In this document: piece after piece, positions 1-7,108 of the stretch
Layout of the letters: each line of letters begins with the position of its first letter
How positions within the stretch are numbered: position 1 is the stretch's first letter
From: CAYJRR01 sp964372275 [NCBI: uncultured bacterium]
GTDB taxonomy: Bacteria; CAYJRR01
Reading direction: 5' to 3'
NCBI GenBank assembly: GCA_964372275.1
Contig: CAYJRR010000058.1
Coordinates: 1 to 28,945 of the forward strand
Length of the DNA stretch: 28,945 nucleotides
Notes under the pieces: model-generated
Seen by the model: only the letters and a program-made list of their open reading frames with translations
What the model was told of the DNA's origin: nothing
Database searches by the model: none
Translations under genes and position numbers: made by a program

Positions 1-6
1 TATAAC

Positions 7-39
7 ACACTCTTTCCCTCCCCGACGCTCTTCCGATCT
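7..39 (+). other. Illumina adapter remnant (assembly artefact)
   Basis: This 33-base stretch matches the standard Illumina TruSeq read-1 adapter, which ends in CGACGCTCTTCCGATCT, at 31 of 33 positions. The differences are C instead of A at 20 and at 22. Biological sequence starts at about base 40, where the pyrophosphatase reading frame becomes recognisable. Bases 1-6 are also likely artefact. The adapter shows that the contig end was not trimmed. Confidence 0.95.
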
Positions 40-521
40 GCGAACGCGGTGCGGGAGTTGGCGAAGGTGTTGACCCGCATCCCGAACCACGCGACGCCGT
101 AGCTGCCGCCGATCCCGATCAGGCTGGCGAGCAGGATCACCACCACCTTGGCCGCCGAGAAGTGGAGCAGGAAACCGAAGTAGACGACCATGATCGTGCC
201 GATCAGAAGTTCGAGCAGCAGGATGAACTTCCCCTGCGTGACCAGGTAGGTCTTGCAGGTCTCGTAGATCAGCTCGGAGATGTCTCGCATCGCCTGGTGC
301 ACCGGCAGGCGATGAAGGTCGCGGTATTGCCAGGCGCTGAAGACGAGACCGAAGCCGCAGACGACCAGCCCCAGCCAGAACAGGAGCGTCCAGCCGTCGA
401 CGCCCATGAACGACTGCGACGCGAGGTCGGGCAGGACGAGCTCGGCCTCACTCGCCGCCGCCGGGCCGGCCAGGAGGAACAGCAGGGTTGCCGCGAGGAG
501 CGAAGGGAAACGGGTTCTCAT
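40..521 (-). CDS. hppA: Membrane-bound proton/sodium-translocating pyrophosphatase, N-terminal part
   Basis: This family hydrolyses pyrophosphate in the inner membrane and pumps H+ or Na+ outward. About 160 residues are visible before the contig edge; family members are about 650-800 residues, so roughly the last three quarters are missing. The protein starts MRTRFPSLLAATLLFLLAG, a signal-like hydrophobic segment, followed by a membrane helix near residues 42-62. The family-typical cytoplasmic stretch LHRLPVHQAMRDISELIYE comes next, then QGKFILLLELLIGT, a third helix, and the hallmark GSYGVAWFGMRVNTFANSRT. ATG at 521 is the natural start because the signal-like segment begins there; GGAGAAGG lies somewhat far upstream. 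The 293 bp between this gene and the next upstream minus-strand gene hold no other gene I can support and presumably contain its promoter. The visible part cannot show whether it is the K+-dependent or K+-independent type. Confidence 0.93.
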
Positions 522-814
522 ACGCGTGCCGCCTTCTCCAAACGGGGGGACGCGGAAGGCGTGACACCGCCGCTCCCCCTCTGGTTTCGAGTGGTTGGCC
601 GCCCGGCGAGCGCCTCGAATCCCACCCCGAGGTCGATCGCGTGGACGCTTCTGCGCACTCCTGAAATGCCGTTCGCGCCCCCGGGACGGGTCCGCGAAAA
701 GCGGCACCATCTAGCACGCGTCTCGCAAATCTGTCGAGAGCTTCGCGCGGCGGGGGCGGCGTCGCAGGAACCGTGCCGTCCGTTCTGCAACGGGTCGTCG
801 ATCGACCCCGGGCG

Positions 815-1429
815 TTACCAGTCGCCCCAGGCCATCGATTCCGGAACCGGAGCTTCGAAGATCCCGTTCGTGATCTGGTGCGACCCGCTTCCGGTCACCG
901 CCGTGACGGTTGCCTCGAAGGCGCCGGTCCATCGCCGGCCGGTCTCGACCGCGATGGCGCAGTCACCGTCGTCGATCGTCGCGGCGAACTCCTCCCCGTC
1001 CGCGTCGAGGTACCGGACTTCGGTCATCGCCATCGTGCAGTCGGCGTTCACCGTGGTGAAGGCGAGCCCACCGGAGGCGGGAATCTGGATCGAGAGCACG
1101 TCGCGGGTGGAGTCGCCGGCGTTCTTTCGTCCGCGGAAGAGCAGGGCCCCCTCGATCTCGAGCGACTCGACGGCCGCCGAAAAGTCCTGCACCTCGCCGT
1201 CGATCTCGGAACCGACCGCGTCCTCGCCGGACGGCGGCGGGGGGGTGTTCGACGGCGTGCTGATCCCGCCGCCGTCGTCGTCGTCTCCGTTCCCGCCGTC
1301 GTCGTCGTCGTCGCTGGTCCCCGGCGGGCCCTCCTCGTTCGGCGGGGTCGCGGAGAGGAAGCAGCCGCCCGCCAGGATCCCGAGCGCCATGAGGGCGGAA
1401 CCGAGGTGGGCGAACCGCCGGCGGATCAT
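815..1429 (-). CDS. Putative lipoprotein with Asp/Gly-rich linker
   Basis: This is a 204-residue secreted lipoprotein of unknown function. It has a basic start (MIRRRF), a hydrophobic core and a lipobox ending LAGGC at about residue 23, so it should be lipid-anchored after signal peptidase II cleavage. Residues 24-72 are a disordered Pro/Asp/Gly-rich linker containing runs of five and four aspartates. The folded C-terminal part, about residues 75-204, has alternating beta-type segments and two further cysteines (NADCTMAM and DDGDCAIAV) that could form a disulfide. I recognise no family. It is transcribed toward the pyrophosphatase gene, 293 bp away. The two nearest lipoproteins in the window are not similar to it in sequence. 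Confidence 0.75.
   Translation of the reverse strand: MIRRRFAHLGSALMALGILAGGCFLSATPPNEEGPPGTSDDDDDGGNGDDDDGGGISTPSNTPPPPSGEDAVGSEIDGEVQDFSAAVESLEIEGALLFRGRKNAGDSTRDVLSIQIPASGGLAFTTVNADCTMAMTEVRYLDADGEEFAATIDDGDCAIAVETGRRWTGAFEATVTAVTGSGSHQITNGIFEAPVPESMAWGDW
1271..1314. repeat. GTC/GAC trinucleotide microsatellite inside the lipoprotein gene
   Basis: Two short GTC runs (GAC on the coding minus strand), separated by a Gly/Asn-coding spacer, encode the D5 and D4 runs of the lipoprotein linker. The repeat is in frame, so slippage would only change the linker length. Confidence 0.7.
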
Positions 1430-1462
1430 CCCCTCATTTTCGCACGCCTCGCCGGCCGGTGC

Positions 1463-2734
1463 CTAGGTGCCCGAGGGTCGGACCGACGGCGGGAGGACCT
1501 CGTCGCGCGTGACCGTTTCGCCGTGCGCCGTCGTCTTGCACTGCTCGATCAGCGACTTCATTCGCAGGAGGTCCTCGTCGAGCTCGTGTTTGGGATCCCG
1601 GCGAAACAGGCTCGCGACGGCGTGTCCGATCGCGCCGAACGGCGGGTTGTAGGAGAGCTTCACGTCGAGGTAGGTGCCGCCGTCGGAGGCGGGTTCGAAC
1701 CGGACGATTCCGGCGTGGCGGATGGCCGATCCCTGCGCGCTCTTCCAGGCCAGCAGTCGATTCGGTTCGCGCCGCGTGATCAAGGCGTCCCAGGAGAGGG
1801 GAACTCCGGCCGGTCCCCGCACCGTCCAGCGCGAGCGGAGTCCCCCGAGGTCTTCGACCTTCGACACGTGTTCCATGAAGCCCGGGAAGTTCTCGAATCG
1901 GTCCCAGAAGTCGAACACCACCTCGGGGCGGGCGGCGATGTGCATCGTCTTCTGGATCCGGATCCCGCGACGGCCGCCCCCGATCCCGAGCAGGCGCCTC
2001 AGATCGAGATTGGTCGCTCCGCGTCCGAACAGGAGAAGGCCGGCGGTCGCGCCCGCCTTCGCTCCCGCGCCCGGACGCCGCAAGCCCCAGAGAGCGATGG
2101 CGCCGCCCGTAGCGATCCCCGCCAGGCGCTGGGCGGGGGTCCAGAACTCGCGGGTGAGGCGGCGCGTTCGCCGCAGCCGGGGGACGGTCCCACCTTCCTG
2201 CAGCGCGGGGACCGTGCCCGGGCGATCGTGGGAGCGAAGGCGGTCCTCGACGGAGCGAACGCCGGGAACGCGCCGGACCGCCGCCAGCAGTCGTTTCTTC
2301 TCCGCGGTGAGGATCTCGCCCGACATCACGACCGTTCCGTGTCGCGCCTCGACGTCGATCGCCGCCGGGTGCGTCACCGCGCGACCGGTCACCTGGGAAC
2401 GGACGCGCGCGACCAATACGTCGTCGGCGACCGGTTCGGCGGAAAATCGCCGCGCGATCCACAACCGTGCCGCGGTGGCCTTGCCGGAGATCCGTTGCCG
2501 CGCGTCGCGCGCCGTCACCCGTGCCGCGAACGCCGTTTCGTGCGCCAGATGATTCGCCTTGTCGCGCGCCAGGGCCCGACGCCGCCGGCCGCGATCCGGA
2601 TCGGCGAAGAACGTCGCCAGCGCCCCCGTGGCGGCTCCACCGGCGAACGAGAGCCCGAGCCGCGACGCCAGACCGGCGCCGCGCGGCGAAGCGGCGCGCC
2701 ACCGCGCGAGGTACCTCCACATTGCTCGATTCAT
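1463..2734 (-). CDS. BON domain plus SRPBCC (cyclase/dehydrase-like) protein
   Basis: This is a 423-residue two-domain protein. Residues 1-50 carry a short hydrophobic, glycine-rich segment (LSFAGGAATGALATFFAD) that may touch the membrane, followed by a very basic stretch. Residues about 103-168 form a BON domain: DVLVARVRSQV, then HPAAIDVEARHGTVVMSGEI and VRRVPGVRSVEDRL. A hydrophobic glycine/alanine segment lies near 200-235. Residues about 258-395 form an SRPBCC fold: IQKTMHIAARPEVVFDFWDR, NFPGFMEHVSKVEDLG and WTVRGPAGVPLSWDALIT. BON domains bind phospholipid or envelope surfaces and SRPBCC domains bind hydrophobic ligands; BON plus SRPBCC proteins are recurrent in stress-gene clusters. 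It lies 9 bp downstream of the MTH1187 gene on the same strand, so co-transcription is likely. The first ATG at 2734 has a weak ribosome site; ATG at 2722 is the alternative. Confidence 0.85.
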   Translation of the reverse strand: MNRAMWRYLARWRAASPRGAGLASRLGLSFAGGAATGALATFFADPDRGRRRRALARDKANHLAHETAFAARVTARDARQRISGKATAARLWIARRFSAEPVADDVLVARVRSQVTGRAVTHPAAIDVEARHGTVVMSGEILTAEKKRLLAAVRRVPGVRSVEDRLRSHDRPGTVPALQEGGTVPRLRRTRRLTREFWTPAQRLAGIATGGAIALWGLRRPGAGAKAGATAGLLLFGRGATNLDLRRLLGIGGGRRGIRIQKTMHIAARPEVVFDFWDRFENFPGFMEHVSKVEDLGGLRSRWTVRGPAGVPLSWDALITRREPNRLLAWKSAQGSAIRHAGIVRFEPASDGGTYLDVKLSYNPPFGAIGHAVASLFRRDPKHELDEDLLRMKSLIEQCKTTAHGETVTRDEVLPPSVRPSGT

Positions 2735-2743
2735 GGGCTTTCG

Positions 2744-3079
2744 TTAGGGAGTCGCGCCGGGTCGCGCAAAGTTCTCGAGCGGGCGCCCCACCCGCGATTC
2801 GACCGAGCGGACGTTCCGGCGCAACATGTCGACGGCCCCTTCGTGGTCCTCGATGCGGAGCGTCGTGAAGACGTGGCGGCTGCGACGCCGCATCGCCTCG
2901 TGGCATCGCTTCGCGACCGCCACGATGTCGTCCCAGTCCCCTTCGAGGCACGTGCCAGACGGGGTGAGCGCGTAGCGGATACCGGATCCGTCGATGATCC
3001 GGAGCGCCACGGCGAGAGGCTCGGAGAGATGGTCCCCCGCTCCGAGCGGTACGATCGAAAGCTCTGCCAACATGCCCAT
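2744..3079 (-). CDS. MTH1187/YkoF-like thiamine-binding protein
   Basis: This small protein (111 residues from ATG at 3079) belongs to the MTH1187/UPF0045 family, which binds thiamine or a related pyrimidine and folds as a ferredoxin-like dimer. Diagnostic stretches are MLAELSIVPLGAGDHLSEP, then GIRYALTPSGTCLEGDWDDI, then HVFTTLRIEDHEGAVDML. Length and motif order fit the family (about 100 residues). ATG at 3073 (Met3) could equally be the start, and both lie directly after a strong hairpin. Its frame stays open upstream through the antisense-free region of two other genes as far as 5266, but only the last 111 codons belong to this family. It is followed after 9 bp by the BON/SRPBCC gene. Confidence 0.85.
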   Translation of the reverse strand: MGMLAELSIVPLGAGDHLSEPLAVALRIIDGSGIRYALTPSGTCLEGDWDDIVAVAKRCHEAMRRRSRHVFTTLRIEDHEGAVDMLRRNVRSVESRVGRPLENFARPGATP

Positions 3080-3080
3080 C

Positions 3081-3110
3081 GCTTGCGGAGCCCGACGCCG
3101 CTCCGCAAGC
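3081..3110 (-). terminator. Perfect 10-bp hairpin between lipoprotein stop and MTH1187 start
   Basis: GCTTGCGGAG (3081-3090) and CTCCGCAAGC (3101-3110) are perfect inverted complements around a 10-base loop. The hairpin lies 17 bp after the stop codon of the large lipoprotein gene and ends one base before the MTH1187 ATG. No U-tract follows it on either strand, so it is not a classic rho-independent terminator. It may instead act as an RNA stabiliser, or control access to the MTH1187 start, because the only GGAG near that start lies inside its stem. Function is inferred. Confidence 0.5.
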
Positions 3111-3126
3111 GGACCCGAACCGACAC

Positions 3127-4623
3127 CTAGAGCATCGAGCACGTTCCGGGCGCGTTGAGGATGCCGCTGAAGATGCGCATCCCGAGCTTGTCGTCGTAGC
3201 TCAATCCCAGGTGGCAGATCTCCTCGGTGGTAAGCGCGTCGACCTCGGAATCCGACAGCGTCGTGTGGTACGGGTCGGACCATTCCAACGTTCCGGAGAC
3301 GGCGTCGATCGGCACGACGTAGCTGACGTTGTCCGGTCCGTTGTCGTTGGTCGGCACGATGCTGATGAACCCTCCCTGGTCCCCGACGATGATCGTGACC
3401 TCCTCGAGCGTGGCATCGACCCAGCCGCTGTCGGACTTCTTCATCCACTTGTAATCGATCGACGCCAGGGTGCAGTCGGACGTGCAGCCGGGCTCGTCCT
3501 TGTTGAACTTGATGAACGGCATCAGGAAATTGGCCGCGGACTGCAGGTCGGCGTCGGTGCGGGTGGCGACCTGCGTGAAGGTCAGGTCTCCCTGGTCGCC
3601 GAGGCCGAAGACGTACTCCCCCTGAGGCATGTCGAATCCGACCACCGCGAGGATGCCGAAGCTCCAGAAGTTGCCAAAGTTGTTGAAGATGAGGCCGGTG
3701 CCGACGACGGCGGTCCCGGCCGGAGCGGTGACGACGCCGGACGGCCCGGACTGCGTCTGGTAGCTGTAGTGCGCTTCCTCGGACATCGTCAGGGACCCAT
3801 CGGCCTCGAGGTCGTCGATCGTGCCGGCGTAGAACGACTGCGGGAACGCCACGTAGATCCCGGTGCCGCCATAGGTCATCCCGGTGGTGGAGACGTCGAG
3901 GAAGTTCCCGACGATATCGCTCACGTCGACCGGATTGCCGTTGCTCGACATCGAGTACTGGACGTGGAAATCCATCATGAAGTGATGGTCCTCCTCGTCG
4001 ACGTCGAGCTCCCCGTCGCCGTCGATGTCGGGATTGATGTAGCGGAGGCAGAGGTCGTCGATCTCGCCCAGCAGGCTGGCCGTCGCCTCGTCGATCCCCA
4101 ATTGCTCCAACAGATCGTCGTAGGAGATCCCCATCGTGGCCTCGCCGCCGGCGACGTCCATCTCGCCCAGATCGGCCTCGCCGACAACCTCTTCCTCCTC
4201 GGCGTCCCCTTCCGTGACGGGGGCGAGGCTGTCGAGCGTTTCGGCCCTGAAGACGCCGGCGATCATGTCGGCGCCCACGAGCGTCTCGTCGAGGAAGACC
4301 AGCACCCACGGCCGGCCGGGATCGACGTAGAGTTCGAAACTGCCGTCGCTGGCGACCTCCGCCAGAACGCGGCGGGCGTTGGCGCTCGACGGGTTCACCG
4401 CCATGACGTGCGTGACGAGCTTGTCGGCGGCGAAGCCCGGGACCGTGTTGCTGGAGAGATCCCCGGAGATGCGAAAGCCGACGACCGGGTCGGCGTTCCC
4501 GCCGCCTTTTCCGTCGCACGCCGACAGTGCCAGCGCCGCGGCCCCGACGGCGAGCGCCCTCGCCGCCGAACGACCGCTCCAAATCGATCCGCTCGCCCGA
4601 AGCGCCAGCCGTCGTCCCGTCAT
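3127..4623 (-). CDS. Large putative lipoprotein with one EF-hand-like calcium loop
   Basis: This 498-residue protein of unknown function has a basic leader, an alanine-rich hydrophobic segment and a lipobox ending LSAC near residue 35, so it is predicted to be a lipoprotein. A glycine-rich tether follows (DGKGGGNADP). The mature part starts with a beta-type segment. Residues about 130-165 are very acidic (GDAEEEEVVGEADLGEMD). A canonical 12-residue EF-hand loop, DIDGDGELDVDE, occurs near residue 200, with acidic residues at positions 1, 3, 5, 9 and 12 and glycine at 6. The C-terminal half is rich in aromatic beta strands and has cysteines that may pair (CTSDC, EICHLG, final TCSML). Calcium binding is a motif-based inference. 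The start overlaps the expected stop of the upstream glycosylase gene in an ATGA arrangement, if one base is missing from the G7 tract at 4627-4633. Confidence 0.75.
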   Translation of the reverse strand: MTGRRLALRASGSIWSGRSAARALAVGAAALALSACDGKGGGNADPVVGFRISGDLSSNTVPGFAADKLVTHVMAVNPSSANARRVLAEVASDGSFELYVDPGRPWVLVFLDETLVGADMIAGVFRAETLDSLAPVTEGDAEEEEVVGEADLGEMDVAGGEATMGISYDDLLEQLGIDEATASLLGEIDDLCLRYINPDIDGDGELDVDEEDHHFMMDFHVQYSMSSNGNPVDVSDIVGNFLDVSTTGMTYGGTGIYVAFPQSFYAGTIDDLEADGSLTMSEEAHYSYQTQSGPSGVVTAPAGTAVVGTGLIFNNFGNFWSFGILAVVGFDMPQGEYVFGLGDQGDLTFTQVATRTDADLQSAANFLMPFIKFNKDEPGCTSDCTLASIDYKWMKKSDSGWVDATLEEVTIIVGDQGGFISIVPTNDNGPDNVSYVVPIDAVSGTLEWSDPYHTTLSDSEVDALTTEEICHLGLSYDDKLGMRIFSGILNAPGTCSML

Positions 4624-5187
4624 GATCCCCCCCGATCCGACGAGAATACACCCGTTCCACGAACTCCCGAAGCCGCTCGAACCAGACCCGCTTTTCGGCG
4701 AATCCCGGAAACGCCGCGTTCAAGCCGCTAGGGTGGGGGAGGACGAAGACGGGACGGCCTTCGAGCCGTTCCGGGCTGGCGCCGGGACCGCAAAACGGTG
4801 AGGACGGGAAGAGACGGCGGTGGAGGGAGATTCCGACCAGCGCCACGACGAGCGGCTCGCTCGACCGAACCTTCTCGGCGAGCGCCTGCCGTCCGGCATC
4901 GAGCTCGTGGCTGCGGAGCGCCGCGGCGATCCGCGTGGCGCGGGGGCAGAGGTTCGTGATCCCGCACCCGAACTCCGCAAGACGGGCGTCGTCGGCCGCC
5001 GCCAGCGGCGCCGGAACAAGGCCGGCGGCGTGGAGGAGCCGCCAGAACGGGTTCGACGTGCCGGCGAAGTGATGGCCCGCCGCCGCGGACGCCACGCTCG
5101 GATTGATCCCCACGAACAGGATCCGCGGCCGACACGGGAGGACGTCGCGGAGCGGCCGGCGCCTTCCGCCCGGCGGCGCTGCGTCAT
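4620..5187 (-). CDS. mug: Mug-type G:T/U mismatch-specific DNA glycosylase, frame disturbed at both ends
   Basis: The enzyme excises uracil or thymine from mismatches with guanine, in base-excision repair in the cytoplasm. The body shows the family motifs: RILFVGINPSVASAAAGHH (the GINP motif binds and positions the catalytic water), FAGTSNPFWRLLHAAGL, GCGITNLCPRATR, and PHPSGLNAAFPG in the intercalation-loop region. Length (about 185 residues) fits. The body frame has no ATG except 5266, deep inside the upstream gene, and no stop until 2744. In contrast, an ATG at 5187 overlaps the PfpI stop as ATGA, and a TGA at 4622-4620 overlaps the next ATG as ATGA. One missing base near the 5' end and one in the C7 run at 4627-4633 would give a normal, translationally coupled gene. 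Coordinates are those inferred boundaries; the alternative is a real frameshifted gene. Confidence 0.75.
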
Positions 5188-5747
5188 GGCGCTTCGCCGA
5201 GGGGTTGCTCGGCGTGCGCTTCGGCGCGCTCGCGGAGGCTCTGGTCGATCCGTTCGAGGAGCGCATGGCAGAAGGCCGGAAGGTCGTCCGGCTTGCGGGA
5301 CGTGATCAGGTTTCCGTCCACCACCACCTCCCGATCGATCCACTTCGCGCCGGCGTTCAGGAGGTCGGTCTTGATCGAGGGCCAGGAGGTCACCGTCCTC
5401 CCGTCGGCAATGTCGGCCTCCACCAACATCGAGCCGGCGTGGCAGACGGCGGCGACCGGCTTCCCTTCGAGGAACATCTCCCGCGTGAAACGCACCGCGC
5501 CGATGTCGGTCCGGAGCCGGTCCGGCGAGTAGCCGCCCGGGATCACCAGCGCGTCGAAGAGCTCCGGCGACGCGTCCCGCGCCGACAGCTCGGCGAGGAC
5601 GGTGGTGCCGCGCTTGCCGGTGAGCCGCTGGCCACCGCGGATGCCGACGATCGTCGGTCGATGCCCGGCCTGGCTCACGCGGTCGTAGGGGATCCGGAAC
5701 TCGTCGTCCTCGAACATCTGGTCGAGGAGAAGGGCTACCCGCGCCAT
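5184..5747 (-). CDS. DJ-1/PfpI family protein (type 1 glutamine amidotransferase-like)
   Basis: This 187-residue cytoplasmic protein is of the PfpI/YhbO group, linked to protection against stress, glycation or carbonyl damage. It starts MARVALLLDQMFEDDEF. It has the YDRVSQAGHRP segment and FDALVIPGGYSPDRLR, then the nucleophile-elbow AAVCHAGSMLVEA with the conserved Cys-His pair, and finally WPSIKTDLLNAGAKWIDREV with VVDGNLITSRKPDDLPAFCH. These match the family throughout, and the length is typical. ATG at 5747 is preceded by GGAGG at a 6-7 base spacing, which decides the start; longer upstream reading is a shadow of the divergent gene. Its stop overlaps an ATG (ATGA at 5187) that probably belongs to the glycosylase gene. 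It is divergent from the DUF2892-SDR pair, with only 48 bp between starts. Confidence 0.92.
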   Translation of the reverse strand: MARVALLLDQMFEDDEFRIPYDRVSQAGHRPTIVGIRGGQRLTGKRGTTVLAELSARDASPELFDALVIPGGYSPDRLRTDIGAVRFTREMFLEGKPVAAVCHAGSMLVEADIADGRTVTSWPSIKTDLLNAGAKWIDREVVVDGNLITSRKPDDLPAFCHALLERIDQSLRERAEAHAEQPLGEAP

Positions 5748-5795
5748 CGTCGCCTCCGCTGTTCCGGTAACTACGTTTCGACCGGAGGCTCGCGC

Positions 5796-6224
5796 ATGGA
5801 TGGCACGGTGACCACGATCGACGTCGGCGGGTACGATCGCGTGCGGGCCCACACGGCCCCTTACGTCAACGAACGGATCGACCGGCAGATCGAAGGCTCG
5901 ATCCAGCGCCTCGCGCGGTCCGAGCGGGAGCAGGTCCGGGAACGGCTGGCCGAGCTCGACCGGGAGTGGGACGTCGACCGCGCGGTGATGGCGGTGATGG
6001 CGGTCGCGGGATCGGTTTCGCTCCAGCTCGGCCTGACGCGCAGGCGGTTCTTCTTCTTTCCCCTTCGCGCGCAGCTCGCCTTCCTGTTCCTCCACGCCGT
6101 CGTCGGCTGGTGTCCGCCGATCGCGCTTCTGCGTCGGCTCGGATTCCGCACGCACCGCGAGATCGAGGCGGAGAAGACGGCGCTCCGCCGGCTCGTCGAA
6201 GCGAGACCGATGGCGACCGCATGA
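5796..6224 (+). CDS. DUF2892 (YgaP-like) inner membrane protein
   Basis: This is a 142-residue protein with a charged N-terminal region (residues 1-65, with several Arg/Glu-rich helices) and then a DUF2892-type membrane hairpin. The helices are around VMAVMAVAGSVSLQLGL and AQLAFLFLHAVVGW, followed by the typical WCPPIALLRRLGFRTHREIE. The fold is found in small inner-membrane proteins of stress clusters and as the C-terminal part of YgaP; its function is not established. ATG at 5796 follows GGAGG at 5784-5788. The stop codon overlaps the ATG of the next gene (ATGA at 6221-6224), indicating translational coupling to the SDR. Confidence 0.85.
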   Translation: MDGTVTTIDVGGYDRVRAHTAPYVNERIDRQIEGSIQRLARSEREQVRERLAELDREWDVDRAVMAVMAVAGSVSLQLGLTRRRFFFFPLRAQLAFLFLHAVVGWCPPIALLRRLGFRTHREIEAEKTALRRLVEARPMATA

Positions 6225-7108
6225 ACCCGATCGTCGATCCCGATCCGAACGCCGAATCTCTTCTTCGCGGCGGCGCCGAGGGGCAGGTGCAGCCCTGGCC
6301 GGGGCTGGAGCGGCGGATGCGGCCCCTGGCCGACCACGGCGAGCAGACCTACCGGGGCAGCGGCAAGCTCTCCGGCCGGCGGTCGCTGGTCACGGGCGGC
6401 GACAGCGGGATCGGTCGTGCCGTGTCGATCGCGTTCGCCCGTGAAGGGGCGGACGTGGCGATCGCCTACTACGACGAGCACGAGGACGCGGCCGAGACGG
6501 TCCGCTGGATCGACGACGCGGGACGGCGCGCGGCGGCGTTCGACGGCGACCTCGGCGATCCGGCTCATTGCCGCGACGTGGTGGCGAAGACGGTCGGGGC
6601 GTTGGGCGGTCTCGACCTGCTGGTGAACAACGCCGGCCTCCACGTGGAGGGGAGATTCGACGAGATCTCGCCGGACCAGCTCGAGCGGACCTTCCGGGCG
6701 AACTTCTTCTCGATCGTTTGGCTGACGCAGGCGGCGCTCGGCCACATGGGGCCCGGTTCGGCGATCGTCAACACCGGCTCGGTCACCGGACTGGCGGGGC
6801 ATCCGTCGTTGATCGACTACGCCGCCACCAAGGCGGCGATCCACAATCTGACCAAGTCGCTGGCGTCGGTCCTGGCGCCGCGCGGGATCCGGGTGAACTG
6901 CGTCTCGCCGGGACCGGTCTGGACGCCGCTGATCACCGCCGCGCGACGGAAGGAGTCGGTGGAGGGGTTCGGCGGAGACACCTACTGGAAGCGCCCGGCG
7001 CAGCCGGCGGAGATCGCGCCGTCGTTCGTCTTCCTCGCGTCGGCGGACAGCCGCTACTTCACCGGCGAGATCCTGGCGCCCACCGGCACGGCCGCCACCA
7101 CGCGCTAG
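6221..7108 (+). CDS. SDR family oxidoreductase, YghA/glucose-dehydrogenase-like stress type
   Basis: This 295-residue NAD(P)-dependent short-chain dehydrogenase has a classical Rossmann motif (TGGDSGIGRA near residue 60), VNNAG, and a catalytic Ser-Tyr-Lys set: NTGSV, then Tyr 13 residues later in DYAATK. The GIRVNCVSPGPVWTPLI segment is typical of the class. The N-terminal extension of about 45 residues before the Rossmann fold (with LADHGEQTYRGSGKL) marks the YghA/general-stress subgroup, which also carries such a leader. The natural substrate is unknown. It is coupled by ATGA to the DUF2892 gene, and the two stop codons at its 3' end overlap those of the converging hybrid kinase (7105-7108). 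Confidence 0.93.
   Translation: MNPIVDPDPNAESLLRGGAEGQVQPWPGLERRMRPLADHGEQTYRGSGKLSGRRSLVTGGDSGIGRAVSIAFAREGADVAIAYYDEHEDAAETVRWIDDAGRRAAAFDGDLGDPAHCRDVVAKTVGALGGLDLLVNNAGLHVEGRFDEISPDQLERTFRANFFSIVWLTQAALGHMGPGSAIVNTGSVTGLAGHPSLIDYAATKAAIHNLTKSLASVLAPRGIRVNCVSPGPVWTPLITAARRKESVEGFGGDTYWKRPAQPAEIAPSFVFLASADSRYFTGEILAPTGTAATTR

Noticed and set aside
773-3130. A 785-codon plus-strand frame
   Set aside because: It is Arg/Gly/Asp-rich without family motifs and lies opposite clear lipoprotein, BON and MTH1187 genes.
3211-4731. A 506-codon plus-strand frame
   Set aside because: It is antisense to the large lipoprotein gene, which has a lipobox and EF-hand loop. The antisense frame has no recognisable domain.
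2744-5266. A single 840-codon minus-strand gene joining glycosylase and thiamine-binding domains
   Set aside because: The middle is only a frame shadow of the lipoprotein gene. The two domains belong to separate genes and the missing stop is best explained by an indel.
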